Assembly: GCF_013031355.1 (NCBI RefSeq)
Contig: NZ_WPZO01000005.1
Span: 334,070-398,069, forward strand
DNA: 64,000 nt
Direction: 5' to 3'
Source of the DNA: Ruegeria arenilitoris
GTDB lineage: Bacteria; Pseudomonadota; Alphaproteobacteria; Rhodobacterales; Rhodobacteraceae
The notes beneath the pieces are model-generated. The model did no database searches and was not told where the DNA came from. It saw nothing but the letters and a program-made list of their open reading frames with translations. The position numbers and the translations under genes are program-made. Of this stretch, positions 47,377-55,878 are shown piece after piece. Numbering within the stretch: position 1 is the first letter of the stretch; each line of letters opens with the position of its first letter.

Positions 47377-48150
47377 TCAGAGCCCTGCCGTCAGCGTCAG
47401 GATCGCGTCGGACCAGCCGCGCGGGCCGCTCTGGGTTGTTCTAAGGACCCGCGCCTCGATCTCGGGCGGGAAGGGGGGCATCGACGGGCCGTCCGGATTG
47501 GCAATGACCACACCCTGATCGGCTGCGCGGATCATTTCGCTATCGTTGGGGGCATCACCCAAGGCGTTGGTGCGTGCAGGTTTCAGATGACCGACGATTT
47601 CATTCATCGCGTCCGCTTTGGTCGCACCAAATGAAAGGGTCAAAAACCGCCCGCCTTGCCGCGCGTGCAGCCCCGCGCGCTCGGCTGCTGACAGAAACTG
47701 CTGCAAGCCAGCCTCTGACCCGGTCCACCGGCCCGGCTCGCTGAACTTGCGCCTCTTGGCAAGGGTAGCTTGCGCAAGGTTCAGACCAGTTTGCTTTGCC
47801 ACTTCCTTGTCGGTCAGGTCGCCAAAGCCGACAAAACCCGACGGCAGAGTTTTTAGCAGGGACCGAAGACGCGGATAGCAATCGTCGTCCCCATCCGTTG
47901 TTCCGGGCCAAAGTACACCGGCCCCGTTTTCAACGATGGCGGGCATGTGGCTCAGGCCCATCTCCTGCTGCAAAGGCCGGATTTCCGCAGCCGTCTTGCT
48001 GCTGGCCAAAACCAGTCCTGCACCCAATTCCGTCAGCCGGGCAAGTCCTGGTCTGGCAGCTTCCCAGCTATAGTCGTGGTGATCCAGTAACGTGCCATCC
48101 AGATCGGAAAACACCAGAAGGGGCAGGGCAGGGGCAGCGGCATCGTTCAT
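47377..48150 (-). CDS. HAD-IIB phosphatase, probable glucosyl/mannosyl-3-phosphoglycerate phosphatase
   Basis: About 257 residues from ATG 48150. Motif I is VFSDLDGTLLDHH (Asp16, Asp18). Motif II lies in LVLASSKTAAEI, the family substrate region in IVENGAGVLWP, and the last motif in ALGDAPNDSEMI. These match mannosyl-3-phosphoglycerate phosphatases (MpgP/GpgP). It would dephosphorylate the GpgS product to glucosylglycerate. It is encoded just before gpgS on the same strand, so the two form a synthesis operon. Confidence 0.87.
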   Translation of the reverse strand: MNDAAAPALPLLVFSDLDGTLLDHHDYSWEAARPGLARLTELGAGLVLASSKTAAEIRPLQQEMGLSHMPAIVENGAGVLWPGTTDGDDDCYPRLRSLLKTLPSGFVGFGDLTDKEVAKQTGLNLAQATLAKRRKFSEPGRWTGSEAGLQQFLSAAERAGLHARQGGRFLTLSFGATKADAMNEIVGHLKPARTNALGDAPNDSEMIRAADQGVVIANPDGPSMPPFPPEIEARVLRTTQSGPRGWSDAILTLTAGL

Positions 48151-48226
48151 TTCTATGAAAGTAGAAATCTGCAGATGCGTGATGTAAATCCGTGCTGACG
48201 AATTTTCCATCAAACCGAACGCCCGC

Positions 48227-48241
48227 GCCTAATTTTTAGGC
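48227..48241. other. 15-nt perfect dyad upstream of the phosphatase-gpgS operon
   Basis: GCCTAATTTTTAGGC, arms of six bases, 77 bp before the phosphatase start codon and 15 bp beyond the end of the T1SS adaptor gene. No T-run follows on either strand, so an operator is as likely as an RNA hairpin. Function unknown. Confidence 0.3.
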
Positions 48242-48255
48242 ACAGACATCTAGGC

Positions 48256-49626
48256 TCATTCGATGAATGTCCTGGCCAGCCGGTCGCTGATCGGTTGCGA
48301 CAGATAGCTGATCACTGCGCGTTCCCCCGTGTTGACGAACAGATCGGCGGGCATACCGGGCACCAGCTCCAGCGCGGCGACCTCCTGCGGCTGCTGGGCA
48401 TCCAGCTTGACCCGCGCCTTGTAGTAAGGCTCGCCCGTACGCTCATCCTCGAGCGCATCCGCCGAAATATCGAATATCCGACCGCTTGCCTCAGGCACGT
48501 CCGCCTGCGCGAAAGCCGAAAGGCGAATGCGCGTGGACTGACCAATCCGCAGCTTGTCTATATCACCGGTCTTGACCCGCGCCTCGACGATCAGAGCTTG
48601 ATCGGTGGGAACGATTTCCATGATCGGCTCACCCGGGCGGATCACGCCGCCTGCCGTTGTAATACCAAGGTTCACAACCCGCCCACTGGTGGGCGCCAGA
48701 ACCTGCGCGCGCTTCAGCCGCGCCAGTGTTCCCGCGAATTGCGGTCGGATCAGATCCAGTTGCGCCTCAACCACCGCCAGTTCTCCGGCGATGACCTCAT
48801 CCCGCAGCTTTTGCTGACTGAGCAAGGAAAGCTCCAACTCCTGCACCTGGTCCTCGGCTTGCGCGATCTGGGTGCGCAACGAAGCATCAACGCCGCCAAG
48901 ACGCTCCAGCTCGATCTGCCGGGCACTGACCCGCGTGACGGCGACCAGACCCTTAGCCAGCAACGATTGCAGGTTCGTCAGTTCGACTTGCGTGATGTCC
49001 ATCTGGTTCTGCGTTGTGTGTCGTTGTTCGTTCAGCCCGGCAATCTGGTTGCGCAATCCGGTGATCCGTTGCGCGTTGATCTGTGCTTCGGTGCGCCGCG
49101 CACGGGCTTCGGCGTCGAAAAGCTGTTTCTGGGTCAGGAACGGGGACACCCAATGCAATCGCTCCATCCCTTGGCGAAACCCGGTCAGAGCGGTGGCCTC
49201 GTCGAACGCGTCCTGTCCGCTCATCTGCGCCAGCAGGCGGGCACGGCGGACCGAAAGCTCTCCCAATTGGCTGCCCTGCAAGCTGAGGTCGACGTCAATC
49301 TCGGTACTGTCGAGTTGCACCAGGGGTTGGCCGGCCTCGACGAATTGCCCGTCCGCCACCAGGATGGAGTGGATGATGCCGCCTTCCAGATGCTCGACTG
49401 TCTTGCGGTCGCCCTCAACCACGAAAGAGGCGGGCGCAACCACTGCCCCGTCCAGTTTCGACGCAAAGGCCCAATAGACGCTGCCCCCGACAAACACTGC
49501 CAGAGTGAACAGTCCGAACAGGACATACCGCCCGATGCTGGGTGATGTGTCGGTGATCTCTTGCAACTGCGCCTGGCGGAACCCGACGGCATTGCGGGAA
49601 GGAGTGTATTTGATCAGTTCCGTCAT
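48256..49626 (-). CDS. type I secretion periplasmic adaptor (HlyD/PrtE family)
   Basis: A 456-residue adaptor: a cytoplasmic N-terminus, one transmembrane helix (YVLFGLFTLAVFVGGSVYWAFA), a lipoyl half (VVEGDRKTVEHLEGGIIHSILVADGQFVEAGQPLVQLD), a long coiled coil, the second lipoyl half and the family C-terminal VPGMPADLFVNTGERAVISYLSQPI. The HLEGGII motif is the HlyD hallmark. It links the inner-membrane ABC exporter to an outer-membrane TolC-type channel. The start overlaps the ABC gene stop by four bases. No TolC gene lies in the window. Confidence 0.95.
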   Translation of the reverse strand: MTELIKYTPSRNAVGFRQAQLQEITDTSPSIGRYVLFGLFTLAVFVGGSVYWAFASKLDGAVVAPASFVVEGDRKTVEHLEGGIIHSILVADGQFVEAGQPLVQLDSTEIDVDLSLQGSQLGELSVRRARLLAQMSGQDAFDEATALTGFRQGMERLHWVSPFLTQKQLFDAEARARRTEAQINAQRITGLRNQIAGLNEQRHTTQNQMDITQVELTNLQSLLAKGLVAVTRVSARQIELERLGGVDASLRTQIAQAEDQVQELELSLLSQQKLRDEVIAGELAVVEAQLDLIRPQFAGTLARLKRAQVLAPTSGRVVNLGITTAGGVIRPGEPIMEIVPTDQALIVEARVKTGDIDKLRIGQSTRIRLSAFAQADVPEASGRIFDISADALEDERTGEPYYKARVKLDAQQPQEVAALELVPGMPADLFVNTGERAVISYLSQPISDRLARTFIE

Positions 49627-51353
49627 TGGGCCGCTCCTGTGATCTGAGTTTCGTTGGCCGGACGTGGGGGTGTCTGCAGCACGTTACGGCTGTTCACCTT
49701 CAACACGTCCTGTTTGTCGCCAAACTGGGCTTGGCTGCCGCTGCGCAGAACCAACACCTTGTTGGCAGCCTGCAACGTGGCCGGGCGGTGGGTCATGACA
49801 ATCGCAATTGCACCCCGTTCCTGCACAGCAAGCAACGCATCGCGCAGGGCCTGTTCACCCTCGGCATCCAGATCCGAGTTCGGTTCGTCCAGCACCAGCA
49901 CAAACGGATCGCCATACAGCGCCCGGGCCAGAGCCAGCCGCTGACGCTGACCGCCGGACAGAACGAACCCTTGGCCGATGCGGGTTTCGTACCCGTCGGG
50001 CAGGCTGCTTATCAACTCATGCACGCCGGCTTCACGCGCAGCGCGCAGCACCTCGGCATCGTCAATGGCGGTCGAGAACCGGCCGATATTCTCGCGAATG
50101 GTGCCGTCGAACAATTCCACGTCCTGCGGCAGGTAGCCGATCTGGTTACCCAGATCCTCTGAATTCCATTTCGACATCGGGCTGCCATCCAGCAGGACCT
50201 CGCCCCGTTGCGGATGCCAGATACCTGCCAGCATCTTGCCTAAAGTGGTCTTGCCCGACCCGCTTTGGCCGATCACGGCCAGAACGTCACCGGCTGTCAG
50301 GCTGAAATCGATCCCGCGCAGAGTTGCGTTCAATGCTCGTGGGGGCGCCGCCTGCGCGATCCGGACGCCCAGAGATTTGAACGCACGCGGCAGGTGCAGA
50401 TTGGGCGGTGTCTCGGCGAAATCTTCGGTCAGTTGCCGGATTTTGCTGTACGACCCACGCGCCGCCAGAAAAGTGCGCCACTGGCCGATCAACTGATCAA
50501 TCGGAGCCAGCGCGCGGGCCAGAACGATGGTCGCAGCGATCATCACACCCGCCGTGGATTCTCCGGTGATTGCCAGCGCGGCGCCCAATCCCAGAGCCGC
50601 GGACTGCAGAACCATACGAATGGTTTTTGACATCACCGAAAAGCTGGCGATCCGATCCGCAGCGCGGGTTTTATGCTGATGGGCATCCGCCTGCAGGGCA
50701 GTCCAGCGGCGCACCAGATCGTCCTTCATTCCCAACGCGTGAACCAGCTCGGCGTTTCTGTCGCTGGTTTTGAACAGCGCGTCCGAGCGGCCCCGCGCCT
50801 GCGATGCCTGCTGCATCGGCGCACGAGCCCGGGCGTTGTTGATCAGCGCCATAAGGGTCAGGATAACCGCCCCGGCCAGGCCAAGCAGACCCAGATAAGG
50901 ATGCAGCACGTACAAAACCATCAGATAGATGGGAATCCACGGCGCATCAAAGAAAGCGGTAAGCGTTGTGCCCGAGATGAACTCGCGGAACCCGTTCACA
51001 TCCTCGACCAGGTTTTCACCGGCCTCACTCTCACCCTGTACCCGACGGCGCATGGCAGCGCCAAGAACAGGTGCGCCGACGCTCAGCTCGAACCGAGCGG
51101 CCAGACGGCCAAGGATGCGCATCCGCATCAGGTCGAGGCAGGCAATCACCACGAAAACCCCGGCCAGTAGCAGCGACAGGGCGATCAGGGTGTCAGGGTT
51201 CTGGCTGGTCAGCACGCGGTCATAGACCTGCAGCATGTAGAGCGGCCCGGCCAGCATCAGAAGGTTCAGAAAAAGGCTGAAGACCGCGACCGCAACAAAG
51301 CCTTTGCGCAGCGACCCCCAGGCGGTTTTGACGGGATTGGCGTTCTGGAACAT
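49623..51353 (-). CDS. type I secretion ABC permease/ATPase (PrtD family)
   Basis: About 576 residues from ATG 51353. Six transmembrane helices in the first 300 residues include FLNLLMLAGPLYMLQVYDRVLTSQNPDTL, a PrtD/LapB hallmark. The ATPase domain has Walker A GQSGSGKTTLG, signature LSGGQRQRLALARAL and Walker B FVLVLDEPNSDLD. There is no N-terminal peptidase domain, so substrates keep their C-terminal signals. It exports the RTX protein encoded just upstream, from which it is separated by a terminator hairpin. Confidence 0.95.
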   Translation of the reverse strand: MFQNANPVKTAWGSLRKGFVAVAVFSLFLNLLMLAGPLYMLQVYDRVLTSQNPDTLIALSLLLAGVFVVIACLDLMRMRILGRLAARFELSVGAPVLGAAMRRRVQGESEAGENLVEDVNGFREFISGTTLTAFFDAPWIPIYLMVLYVLHPYLGLLGLAGAVILTLMALINNARARAPMQQASQARGRSDALFKTSDRNAELVHALGMKDDLVRRWTALQADAHQHKTRAADRIASFSVMSKTIRMVLQSAALGLGAALAITGESTAGVMIAATIVLARALAPIDQLIGQWRTFLAARGSYSKIRQLTEDFAETPPNLHLPRAFKSLGVRIAQAAPPRALNATLRGIDFSLTAGDVLAVIGQSGSGKTTLGKMLAGIWHPQRGEVLLDGSPMSKWNSEDLGNQIGYLPQDVELFDGTIRENIGRFSTAIDDAEVLRAAREAGVHELISSLPDGYETRIGQGFVLSGGQRQRLALARALYGDPFVLVLDEPNSDLDAEGEQALRDALLAVQERGAIAIVMTHRPATLQAANKVLVLRSGSQAQFGDKQDVLKVNSRNVLQTPPRPANETQITGAAQ

Positions 51354-51375
51354 GTCTTGGACCCTTTCCGGTAAG

Positions 51376-51402
51376 AAAAACGGGGCGACCAAAGGCCGCC
51401 CC
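51376..51402 (-). terminator. terminator/attenuator between RTX gene and its exporter
   Basis: On the minus strand GGGGCGGCC-TTT-GGTCGCCCC is followed by TTTTT (complement of 51376-51380). It sits 13 bp after the RTX stop codon and 23 bp before the exporter start. Read-through would give much substrate and little transporter, a common arrangement. Confidence 0.85.
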
Positions 51403-51414
51403 GCTGCTGCTCGA

Positions 51415-54400
51415 TCAAGCGACGAAGTCGTCTTCGGTCAGATCAGCGCTGTTCACACCTGCCAAGCGAACCGAACCTTCGCCGCAGAACGAGATCACGG
51501 CGTCGTTGCCGTCTTGCGCAACACTCACCGCACCTCCGAAGTCGGGACCGAAATCACCGAACTGCAGCTGATCGATTCCGACCTCAAAGTCCTGGATCAC
51601 ATCGGTGCCGAAGTTTGCTCCGAAGGTGAACGTGTCCGCTCCGGCTCCGCCGATGAGGATGTCATCGCCCCCTTCGCCCGAGATCAGGTCATCACCTGCG
51701 CCGCCGTTCAGCACACTGGCCAGATCGCTGCCAACGATCACGTCGCCATCATCGGACCCGACGACGTTTTCGATGGAACGCAGCACATCGGTCTCGATCT
51801 GGTTGTCGATGACGTCCTGACCGATCACGCCGGTCCCGCCAGTGGCATTCACATCCAGCGTCGCGCCTGCATCGACCAACGTGTCCTGAACCACAGGACC
51901 GTTCGCACCCGCCGGGGCGTTGTGCAGATGGATCGCCGAAACCACACCCGGGATCGGGGTGTTCAGATCCGCCTCATTCAGGCCAACAACGCTCAGCTCA
52001 CTGGAATAGGTGACCACACCCGTGTTCAGGTCTTGCGTGATGACAACCGAGGCTTCACCTGTTGCCTCGCTGTCCGAGGTCGGCCCCGGTTCCTGCGACG
52101 CATCCAGACCACCGCTGAGCGTGACTGTCCGGATGCCATTCACGGTTTCAATGCTATCGACTAGAAGCTGCCCGCGAATTTCCCCGCCGGGGAAGTCTGC
52201 GGTGTGGATGTTGTAGTAGAGGTTGCCCAGGATGGCTTCCTCAACAAACCACGCGGCATCCGGTATGTTCGATCCGAACTGGTCCGGGTCATCAACTACC
52301 GCATCGGTGACAGAGACGGTAAAGCCGGTGTCTCGGGTCGCAGTGCCATTGCCGTTGGCGTCCAGACGGACCTCAACCGCAACATCCAGATCCGAGAAAT
52401 CGGCCGTGTCGATGCCTTCGCCACCGTCGATAAAGTCGTTGCCCAGACCACCGGTCAGAACATTGTCCGCATCGCCCGCGATCAGCACATCATCGCCTGC
52501 GCCACCTGAGATATCACCATTGGTGGTTCCCAGATCGACAAAGATGTCATCGCCAGCGCCCAGCAGAACGTTGCCGTTGATCACACCTTCGTCGTCATTG
52601 ACGATGGTCACGGCGCCCGCATCTGATGCGTCGATTGCATTGACGGTGCCGCGGATCTCACCTTCGTTCAGGATTGCGCCCAACAGGTTCAGGCCGCCAT
52701 CCACACGGATACCTGCGGCGGCGTCCGAGTCTTCCGACCCTGCGATCAGGCCTTCGTTGACCACAACTCCGGCAAAAGACGCATCGTCCTGATTGGTGAA
52801 CAGGCGCAGGCCGTCGCCGACCTGATTGCCCTCAACCGCGTCACCGCGCCCCTGGAACGTGCCTTCGTTGACAACAACTGCCGACACCACATCACCCGGG
52901 ACGTCCCCGGTTTGCAGCGAAACAGCCGAGCCGTTGTTGCCGTCGCCAGCATCCACAAGACCGGTGTTGGTGAAGCTGTAATTGTCAGCCGTGCCATCGG
53001 CATACACCGTGCCGTTGCGCTGGTTACCGGTGCCAAGGATGTCGCCTTCGTTCACGACCTCAAGCCCGTCACCGTCAATGTTCAGCGCCCGACTGTCCGA
53101 CGTCACGGTGCCACGGTTGACGAAGGACCCGCCCGCGTGATCGCCAGTGCCGAAATACACACCGTTCTGAACTCCCGCGAACAGGCCTGTTTCCTTGTTG
53201 ACCAACTGGCCCTGGAAGTTGACGTTGTTCACAGCGCGGAATGCACCAACAGTGTTATTGGCGCCCTCAGACGTGACCGATCCGGTGTTGGTGATGGTGC
53301 CGGCAAACAGGGCAGGGCCAAAGCCGCCGCCTTCCAGTCGCGCACCTTCCAGACGGATGCCGTCTCCGGCTGTGCCAAGACCGGCACCTGCGTTACCTCG
53401 ACCGGCGATGGTGCCGTCGTTTGTGATCTCGACCTCGCCATTACCCTCGTCAGACAGTGACAGAGAGATACCCGCACCGTTATTGCCATCACCTGCGTCA
53501 ATGCTGCCTGTCGCAAGGTTGTTGATCGAATAGTCGCGCGCCGTGTCATCGGCATAGACCGTACCGTTGCGCTGATCACCGGTGCCCAGAATGTCACCGC
53601 CATTGATCAGATCAACGCCCGAGCCGTCGATATTCACCGCACGGCTGCCCGACTGGATGGTGCCAAAGTTCAGCACGTCCAAGTCATGTTCGCCATTACC
53701 GATATACAGACCATTGCGCGGGCCTTCGATCACACCGGTCGAGGTGTTCAGGATTTCCCCTTCAGTATTCGCCCCATCCGCGATGCGGATACCAGCGGCG
53801 GTGCCCTGATTGCTCTCGGTGGAAATCAGGCCACTGTTGATGATCTCGGTTTCCAGAATGGTGCCTTCCGCGCCATCGTCGATGCGAATGCCATCTCCGG
53901 CCAGCCCGGTGTTCGATGCGGCCTGACCACGGCCCTGAATAGTCGCGCCGAAACCGTTAAAGACGTCAGTTTCCACACGGTCTCCAACCTCATCACCAAC
54001 CTGCAGTGAAATACCAGCGCCTGCGTTGCCTTCACCCGCGTCAATGGTGCCGCCCGTGAAATTCGAAATCGAAACATCCTCGGCGGTGCTGTTTGTATAG
54101 ATCGTGCCGTTGCGCTGGTCGCCGGTGCCGATGATGTCGCCAAAGTTGCGCACATCGACGCCTTGGCCCTGAATATCGACCGCGCGGCTGTCCGAACTGA
54201 TCACACCACCGCGGAAGTTATCGAGACTGCCCGAGCTGTCGGGACCTGCAAATTGTACGCCGTTGAACTCAGCCGCGATCTCACCGAAGTTTCGTACCGA
54301 AGCGCTGCCGGTGACCTGAACGCCGGTCGCCAGCGCGTCGGGGCCATTGTTGGCCTCGATCCGGCCCGAGCGGAAGTTGAAGACATCGACGTCCTGACCC

Positions 54401-54618
54401 TGCGCCAGAACCGCCGCAACTGCGTTGTTGGTGACGATCTCGCCGAAATTCAGCAGACGCGAGGCATCATTGGCCAGAACAAAGGCCGGGGTGTCATCGA
54501 CAACCGTGCTTTGGAAGAAGTTGTTGATAAGGGTTTGGCCGTCGCGGGTTGTCTCTTGCGCCAAGGTGGACGTGGTCAAAAGACGGGCGCGTAGGCTTTC
54601 TATAAATTGGGACAGCAT
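51415..54618 (-). CDS. large secreted RTX protein with beta-helix repeats and a CHRD domain
   Basis: About 1067 residues from ATG 54618, which has GGAG six bases upstream; two further ATGs lie at 54633 and 54630. There is no Sec signal. Residues about 55-660 are Gly/Asn-rich beta-helix-like sequence containing three copies of a roughly 182-residue unit; each copy includes [S/G]SRAxxI near its start and a QRNGT[I/V]Y stretch. Residues 686-740 and 963-1000 are RTX calcium-binding nonapeptides (GGAGDD, GGLGND, GEGGDD). Between them, 788-915 carries CHRD-domain sequence. The C-terminus SVRLAGVNSADLTEDDFVA fits a type I secretion signal. It is very acidic, as calcium-binding surface proteins are. 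It is probably an adhesin or matrix protein exported by the adjacent PrtD/HlyD pair. Confidence 0.9.
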   Translation of the reverse strand: MLSQFIESLRARLLTTSTLAQETTRDGQTLINNFFQSTVVDDTPAFVLANDASRLLNFGEIVTNNAVAAVLAQGQDVDVFNFRSGRIEANNGPDALATGVQVTGSASVRNFGEIAAEFNGVQFAGPDSSGSLDNFRGGVISSDSRAVDIQGQGVDVRNFGDIIGTGDQRNGTIYTNSTAEDVSISNFTGGTIDAGEGNAGAGISLQVGDEVGDRVETDVFNGFGATIQGRGQAASNTGLAGDGIRIDDGAEGTILETEIINSGLISTESNQGTAAGIRIADGANTEGEILNTSTGVIEGPRNGLYIGNGEHDLDVLNFGTIQSGSRAVNIDGSGVDLINGGDILGTGDQRNGTVYADDTARDYSINNLATGSIDAGDGNNGAGISLSLSDEGNGEVEITNDGTIAGRGNAGAGLGTAGDGIRLEGARLEGGGFGPALFAGTITNTGSVTSEGANNTVGAFRAVNNVNFQGQLVNKETGLFAGVQNGVYFGTGDHAGGSFVNRGTVTSDSRALNIDGDGLEVVNEGDILGTGNQRNGTVYADGTADNYSFTNTGLVDAGDGNNGSAVSLQTGDVPGDVVSAVVVNEGTFQGRGDAVEGNQVGDGLRLFTNQDDASFAGVVVNEGLIAGSEDSDAAAGIRVDGGLNLLGAILNEGEIRGTVNAIDASDAGAVTIVNDDEGVINGNVLLGAGDDIFVDLGTTNGDISGGAGDDVLIAGDADNVLTGGLGNDFIDGGEGIDTADFSDLDVAVEVRLDANGNGTATRDTGFTVSVTDAVVDDPDQFGSNIPDAAWFVEEAILGNLYYNIHTADFPGGEIRGQLLVDSIETVNGIRTVTLSGGLDASQEPGPTSDSEATGEASVVITQDLNTGVVTYSSELSVVGLNEADLNTPIPGVVSAIHLHNAPAGANGPVVQDTLVDAGATLDVNATGGTGVIGQDVIDNQIETDVLRSIENVVGSDDGDVIVGSDLASVLNGGAGDDLISGEGGDDILIGGAGADTFTFGANFGTDVIQDFEVGIDQLQFGDFGPDFGGAVSVAQDGNDAVISFCGEGSVRLAGVNSADLTEDDFVA

Positions 54619-54957
54619 GGGGGACTCCATCATGGGTTTGCGTCTTGCGGCCCGCCCGATGGTCTGGGCGCTCCACGTAGCAAAGGGGTAGGACCCGCTG
54701 CCCGTCAGCTAAAATTCATCCTGCGAATTGGGGGTATAACCAACGCAAATAGTCACGGCTCTCGTGATATCCGGCTTCAACGCAACGTGTGTTTTCAACG
54801 GGTTACGCAACCTCCGGCGCACGCGCGAAACTATTCGATGGCGCGTTTTGACGGATTTGTCAGCGATTGTGATCCCGAATTCCTACTGCCTTGCCCCGAG
54901 CGGCGTATGTTAAGAGCATCCCCGCGGGGTCGAAACACGCAGCACCGGTTTACGACC
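54619..54957. other. 339-bp divergent regulatory region
   Basis: It lies between the RTX gene (minus) and the LysR gene (plus), so it must hold both promoters. A short dyad CCCCGCGGGG occurs near 54920. No clear -35/-10 pair or gene was recognised. Confidence 0.5.
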
Positions 54958-55878
54958 ATGAATTTCAGAGATTTGGAATATGTCCTTGCCATCGCCAAAC
55001 ATGGCCAGTTCAGCCAGGCCGCCGTGGCCTGCAACGTTTCGCAGCCCGCAATGTCCAATCAGGTCAAAAAGCTCGAGCAGGAATTGGGTACCGACCTATT
55101 TCTGCGCCTCAACAACGAAGTGCGCCCGACCGCCTGCGGCGACCGCGTAATAGCCATAGCCCAACGCATCCTGAAAGACGCCCAGACCATCCGGGACACT
55201 GCTACCCAGTTCCGTGACCCCGAGGCTGTCCCGTTCCACGTAGGTATGACTCCGACGCTGGCCCCTTATCTGACGCAGTATTTTTCGGAACTGTTCAGCA
55301 CATTGTTCCCCAACATGCGGGTTACGATGGTCGAAGACCTGCCGCAGAACATGTTGCGAATGGTCGAAGATCACACTCTGGATGTGGCGCTGGTGGCCAA
55401 GGTCAACACGGCGGCGACGCTGGATTTCACCTCAATCTGGACAGAACCCCTGTTTCTGGCTGTCCGCGAAGGTCACCCACTGTGCCATTTGCCGTCGATC
55501 GCGCCCGAGGACGTGCCCGCCCACGATTTCATTCGGTTGCCGCACAGTTTTGGCTATGATCTGGAAGACCGCTTGCCCAAGTCGGACCCTGTACACCGGG
55601 TCGGCAAACGGTTCGACCTGAGCGCCCTTCGGTTCGAGACGATCTGCCGCCATATCTGCCACTCGGACGATTGCACCATTGTCTCGGCGCTGGCAGCCGA
55701 ACAGTTCAGACGCGACAGGTGGCCCCTGTGCTTTGTGCCCTTCGACGCACCGGGAAACCTGCGCAACCTTGGAGCGGTGACGCGCCCCGGCTGTCCACGC
55801 CGACCGCTGCTGGACCGTATCGGCACCTATATCAACGCGACACCGCCCGTCGGCGTCACTCCAACCTTTTCGGGGTGA
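54958..55878 (+). CDS. OxyR-like LysR-family regulator lacking the canonical redox cysteines
   Basis: A 306-residue LysR protein. The helix-turn-helix (residues 1-62; MNFRDLEYVLAIAKHGQFSQAAVACNVSQPAMSNQVKKLE) is very close to OxyR (MNxRDLEYLVAL), and the effector domain follows the OxyR pattern (GMTPTLAPYLTQYF). The OxyR peroxide-sensing Cys in GHCLRDQ is not present; the region reads LPHSFGYDLEDRL. A different cluster, CRHICHSDDC (Cys230, Cys234, Cys239), appears about 30 residues later. It is divergent from the RTX gene, which it may control (positional inference). Confidence 0.88.
   Translation: MNFRDLEYVLAIAKHGQFSQAAVACNVSQPAMSNQVKKLEQELGTDLFLRLNNEVRPTACGDRVIAIAQRILKDAQTIRDTATQFRDPEAVPFHVGMTPTLAPYLTQYFSELFSTLFPNMRVTMVEDLPQNMLRMVEDHTLDVALVAKVNTAATLDFTSIWTEPLFLAVREGHPLCHLPSIAPEDVPAHDFIRLPHSFGYDLEDRLPKSDPVHRVGKRFDLSALRFETICRHICHSDDCTIVSALAAEQFRRDRWPLCFVPFDAPGNLRNLGAVTRPGCPRRPLLDRIGTYINATPPVGVTPTFSG

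Noticed and set aside
51415..54618. CRISPR-like or tandem DNA repeats inside the RTX gene
   Set aside because: The periodicity is at protein level with diverged DNA copies about 545 bp apart; there are no short identical repeats with unique spacers.
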